In this document: positions 61,454 to 64,000 of the stretch, piece after piece
Layout: every line of letters starts with the position of its first letter
Numbering within the stretch: the stretch's first letter is position 1
Source of the DNA: JAEUHO01 sp046350655
GTDB taxonomy: Bacteria > Planctomycetota > PLA2 > JAEUHO01
Assembly (NCBI GenBank): GCA_046350655.1
Contig: JAXMAB010000010.1
Span: 62,001 to 126,000, forward strand
Direction of reading: 5' to 3'
Length of the DNA: 64,000 bases
Notes under the pieces: generated by a model
Databases searched by the model: none
What the model saw: only the letters and a program-made list of their open reading frames with translations
Told to the model about the DNA's origin: nothing
Program-made: the position numbers and the translations under genes

Positions 61454-62037
61454 CCCCGCTCCTCCCGCCTCCGCCCGGCCTCGCCTGGCTCGGCCCGCTG
61501 ACGGTCCTCGCGCACGCGCGCGGCGGCGAGGCCGCGAGCTTCCTGGCGGGCGCGGGGCACCCCGTCTCGGGGCTCGACCACGTGCTCGCCATGGTGGCGG
61601 TCGGCCTGTGGGGCGCGCAGCTCGGCGCGCCGGCGGTCTGGCTGCTGCCGGTGACGTTCCCGATGGTGATGGCGTTCGGAGGGATGCTGGGCCTGCTCGG
61701 CGTGGCGCTGCCGGGCGCCGAGATCGGCATCGCGGCGTCGGCGATCGTCCTCGGGGCCGCGGTGCTCGCCGAGTGGCGGCCGCCGCTCGCCGTCGCGGCG
61801 GTGCTCGTCGGCGCGTTCGCGGTGTTCCACGGGCACGCGCACGGCACCGAGCTCCCGGCGGGCGCCGACGGCTTCGCGTACAGCGTCGGCTTCGTCGTCT
61901 CGACGGGCCTCCTGCACGCGGTCGGCATCGCGATGGGCCTCGTCCACCGGTGGCCGGCGGGGCGCGCGGCCCTGCGCGTGGCCGGCGCGGGCGTCGCCGC
62001 GGCGGGGGCGTGGTTCCTCTGGGGCGCGGTCACGTGA
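61450..62037 (+). CDS. HupE/UreJ-family membrane protein (short form)
   Basis: 195 residues, six hydrophobic segments, with the family signature GHPVSGLDHVLAMVAVGLWGAQLG (residues 37-60) and FHGHAHGTELPAG, the two histidine-containing motifs expected for HupE/UreJ nickel permeases. Start GTG 61450 overlaps the preceding stop (GTGA). Paralogue of the gene at 60455 without its periplasmic domain. Predicted metal transport; the substrate cannot be decided. Confidence 0.88.
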   Translation: MTPLLPPPPGLAWLGPLTVLAHARGGEAASFLAGAGHPVSGLDHVLAMVAVGLWGAQLGAPAVWLLPVTFPMVMAFGGMLGLLGVALPGAEIGIAASAIVLGAAVLAEWRPPLAVAAVLVGAFAVFHGHAHGTELPAGADGFAYSVGFVVSTGLLHAVGIAMGLVHRWPAGRAALRVAGAGVAAAGAWFLWGAVT

Positions 62038-62624
62038 GGCGCGCCGCCTGCCTCCTCGCCGCCGCGCTGCTGCTCGCGACCGCGCGCGAGGCGCACGCGC
62101 ACCTCGTGAACACGGGCTTCGGCCCGTTCTACGACGGCCTGGCCCACCCGCTCGTGGTGGTCTCCGACCTGCTCCCGGCCCTCGCCGTGGCGCTGCTCGG
62201 AGGGCTGCGGGGGCCGGGGACCGGCCGGCAGGTGGTCCTCGCGCTGCCGGTCGCGTGGCTCGCGGGCATGGCGCTCGGCGCGGCGACGCCCCTGCCGCCG
62301 CCCCCGCCGGCCTCGGGCGCCGCGCTGACGGCGCTGCTCGGCGTGCTGGTGGCGTCCGACCGGCCGTGGCCCCGGGCCGCGGTGGTCGGCGCCGCGGTGG
62401 TGGCGGGGGTCGCGCTCGGGCTCGGCAACGGGCGCGAGCTCGGTCCCGTGGTCGGCGGGCGCGCGGCGCTCGTCGGGGTCGCGTGCACGGTGTTCGTGCT
62501 CGCGTCGATCGTCGCGGGCCAGGTGGCCGTGCTGCGTGCCCGCGCGGCGCGGATCGTGGTCCGGGTCGCCGGCAGCTGGGTGGCCGCGACCGGGTTCTTG
62601 ATGCTCGGGTGGACGCTGCGGTAG
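62034..62624 (+). CDS. Diverged HupE/UreJ-like membrane protein
   Basis: 196 residues. Signal-like N-terminus ending REAHAHL, followed by GFGPFYDGLAHPLVVVSDLLPALAVALLGGL, a diverged form of the HupE D/H motif, and five more hydrophobic helices. Start GTG 62034 overlaps the previous stop by four bases. Together with the two preceding genes it makes a run of three related membrane proteins, suggesting a hetero-oligomeric transporter. Weaker family match than its neighbours. Confidence 0.72.
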   Translation: MRRAACLLAAALLLATAREAHAHLVNTGFGPFYDGLAHPLVVVSDLLPALAVALLGGLRGPGTGRQVVLALPVAWLAGMALGAATPLPPPPPASGAALTALLGVLVASDRPWPRAAVVGAAVVAGVALGLGNGRELGPVVGGRAALVGVACTVFVLASIVAGQVAVLRARAARIVVRVAGSWVAATGFLMLGWTLR

Positions 62625-62676
62625 CGGCGTCGTCGGACAGGTTCGGTTCGGAAACCTCGTACTGGGAGACGGACAC

Positions 62677-64000
62677 ATGAACACGAGATGGCTCTGGGCC
62701 GCGGCGCTCGCCGCGTGCTCGTTCGGGGCGTCGGCTTCGCCCGCGACCGCGGACGAGGAGGCCGGACACCCCTGCTGCCCGCCCGACAAGGAGGCGATGG
62801 AGAAGGGGCACTCCGCCAAGGTCCCGTACTCGCCCTACGTCGGGCGCAGCTTCCCCACGCGGCCGCTGTTCGGCGACCAGCACGTCCACACGGGCTACTC
62901 CATGGACGCGGGCGCCTTCGGGTGCCGCCTGTCGCCGAAGGACGCGTACCGCTACGCCCGCGGCGAGGAGGTCTCCGCCTCCGGCGGCCAGCGGGCCAAG
63001 CTGTCCCGGCCCCTCGACTGGCTCGTGGTCTCCGACCACTCCGACAACATGGGCTTCTTCCCGGCGCTGTTCGCCGGCAAGCCCGAGGTCCTCGCGAACG
63101 CGACGGGTCGCAAGTGGTACGACCTGATCCAGGCCGGCAAGGGCGCCGACGCCGCGATCGAGATCATCGTGTCGTTCTCGCAGGGCACGTTCCCGAAGGA
63201 GCTGATGTACTTCCCGGGCACGAAGGGCTACCGCACCGCGTGGCACGAGACGATCGACGCCGCCGAGGAGGCCAACGAGCCCGGCCGCTTCACCGCGTTC
63301 ATCGGCTTCGAGTGGACGTCGAACACGGGCGGCAACAACCTCCACCGCAACGTGGTCTTCCGCGGCAACGGCGCGCAGGCGCGCCTCGTCGAGCCGTTCA
63401 CGGTCTACAAGCCGTTCGGCAGCGACAACCCCGAGGACCTCTGGAAGTGGATGGCCGCGACCGAGGCGAAGACGGGGACCGAGGTGCTCGCGATCGCCCA
63501 CAACGGCAACCTGAGCAACGGCCTCATGTTCCCGGTGGTCGAGTCGTTCGGGAAGAAGCTCGACCGCGCGTACGCCGAGACCCGCCAGAAGTGGGAGCGG
63601 CTCTACGAGGTGACGCAGACGAAGGGGGACGGCGAGGCCCACCCCTTCCTGTCGCCGAACGACGAGTTCGCGAACTTCGAGCGCTGGGACAAGGGCAACC
63701 TCGACGGCAGCGTCGCGAAGACGAAGGAGATGCTCGAGTTCGAGTACGCCCGCAGCGCGCTGAAGAACGGCCTCAAGCTCGAGTCGATCCTCGGCGTCAA
63801 CCCCTACAAGTTCGGCCTGATCTCGGGCACCGACACCCACACGGGCATGTCGTCCGCCGAGGAGGAGAACTTCTTCGGGAAGACGACGCCGCAGGAGCCG
63901 AGCCCGGAGCGCATGCTCGCCAAGTTCGTCGACAACCCGAAGACCGGCGTGAAGATCATGGACTGGGAGGTGTCGTCGGCCGGGTACGGCGCCGTGTGGG
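62677..64000 (+). CDS. DUF3604 protein, exported (3' part beyond window edge)
   Basis: The first 441 residues of a DUF3604 protein. Signal peptide (WAAALAACSFGASASPATA), then the PHP-like metal centre GDQHVHTGYSMDAG (H69, H71), SDHSDN (near 119), GFEWTS and HNGN; near the window end GTDTHTG. DUF3604 proteins are often about 700 residues and are uncharacterised metal-dependent hydrolase candidates. ATG 62677 has GGGAGA eight bases upstream. The gene is 52 bases after the third membrane-protein gene and likely in the same operon; this order (PPIase, HupE, DUF3604) recurs in other bacteria, from memory. Confidence 0.9.
   Translation, partial: MNTRWLWAAALAACSFGASASPATADEEAGHPCCPPDKEAMEKGHSAKVPYSPYVGRSFPTRPLFGDQHVHTGYSMDAGAFGCRLSPKDAYRYARGEEVSASGGQRAKLSRPLDWLVVSDHSDNMGFFPALFAGKPEVLANATGRKWYDLIQAGKGADAAIEIIVSFSQGTFPKELMYFPGTKGYRTAWHETIDAAEEANEPGRFTAFIGFEWTSNTGGNNLHRNVVFRGNGAQARLVEPFTVYKPFGSDNPEDLWKWMAATEAKTGTEVLAIAHNGNLSNGLMFPVVESFGKKLDRAYAETRQKWERLYEVTQTKGDGEAHPFLSPNDEFANFERWDKGNLDGSVAKTKEMLEFEYARSALKNGLKLESILGVNPYKFGLISGTDTHTGMSSAEEENFFGKTTPQEPSPERMLAKFVDNPKTGVKIMDWEVSSAGYGAVW

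Overview
The window is very GC-rich bacterial chromosome with long, mostly intact genes on both strands and short intergenic gaps. A protein with two copies of a domain described mainly from Planctomycetes (TIGR03067-like, 22843-23916), many exported HEAT, TPR and beta-propeller proteins, caspase-fold proteases, a TPR-CHAT protein, an arylsulfatase and a Ser/Thr kinase suggest Planctomycetota. Myxococcota or a related large-genome lineage is the main alternative. No rRNA or other phylogenetic marker is present, so the assignment is an inference.

Layout. 1-5720 (minus): mutasome cassette imuA-imuB-dnaE2, with dnaE2 cut by the left edge. 5829-8007: DUF2237 protein, Sfp-type phosphopantetheinyl transferase, alpha/beta hydrolase. 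8419-10050: serine hydrolase. 10138-15217 (minus): sulfane-sulfur/thiosulfate operon (MBL-rhodanese, two YeeE/YedE halves, triple rhodanese, ArsR regulator) with a promoter/operator at its head. 15326-22330: exported coiled-coil and HEAT-repeat proteins; two of them share a nearly identical, probably structured 5' leader. 22843-26442: TIGR03067-like protein, a less GC-rich patch with a membrane protein, a YjbQ-type protein and a small membrane protein. 26707-28843: transglutaminase-like protein with two apparent frameshifts. 29015-31595: tRNA-Ser(UGA) followed by a less GC-rich defence-island remnant (hsdR tail fused to a truncated AbiEii toxin gene, AbiEi-like antitoxin, XRE regulator). 31753-38950: giant TPR protein, propeller-like lipoprotein, caspase with Tudor-like repeats. 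39222-43731: Ser/Thr kinase, FHA-sigma54 activator and a secreted propeller protein behind a near-consensus sigma54 promoter. 43954-50671: DUF1254 protein, Gly/Tyr-rich exported protein, arylsulfatase. 50989-59282: trypsin-like protease, hydrolase-metacaspase fusion, DNRLRE-like lipoprotein, TPR-CHAT protease. 59538-64000: PpiC isomerase, three tandem HupE/UreJ-like membrane proteins, DUF3604 protein (cut by the right edge).

The most unusual non-coding content is a set of intergenic hairpin repeats. Family A is a GC-rich palindrome, often followed by or mixed with families B, C and D. B, C and D have different stems but the same loop core (GCCGG). Stems differ between copies but stay paired. 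Nearly all copies lie just downstream of a stop codon, and two A copies lie inside reading frames. The second strong non-coding signal is the duplicated leader at 16733-16833 and 21551-21650, with a 43-nt identical core, a GNRA-capped hairpin and a closing stem whose sequence differs but whose pairing is kept.

Functionally, the window combines DNA-damage mutagenesis, sulfur detoxification or uptake, envelope proteins, and signalling/proteolysis modules. Three caspase-fold proteases plus one trypsin-like protease lie within about 22 kb.
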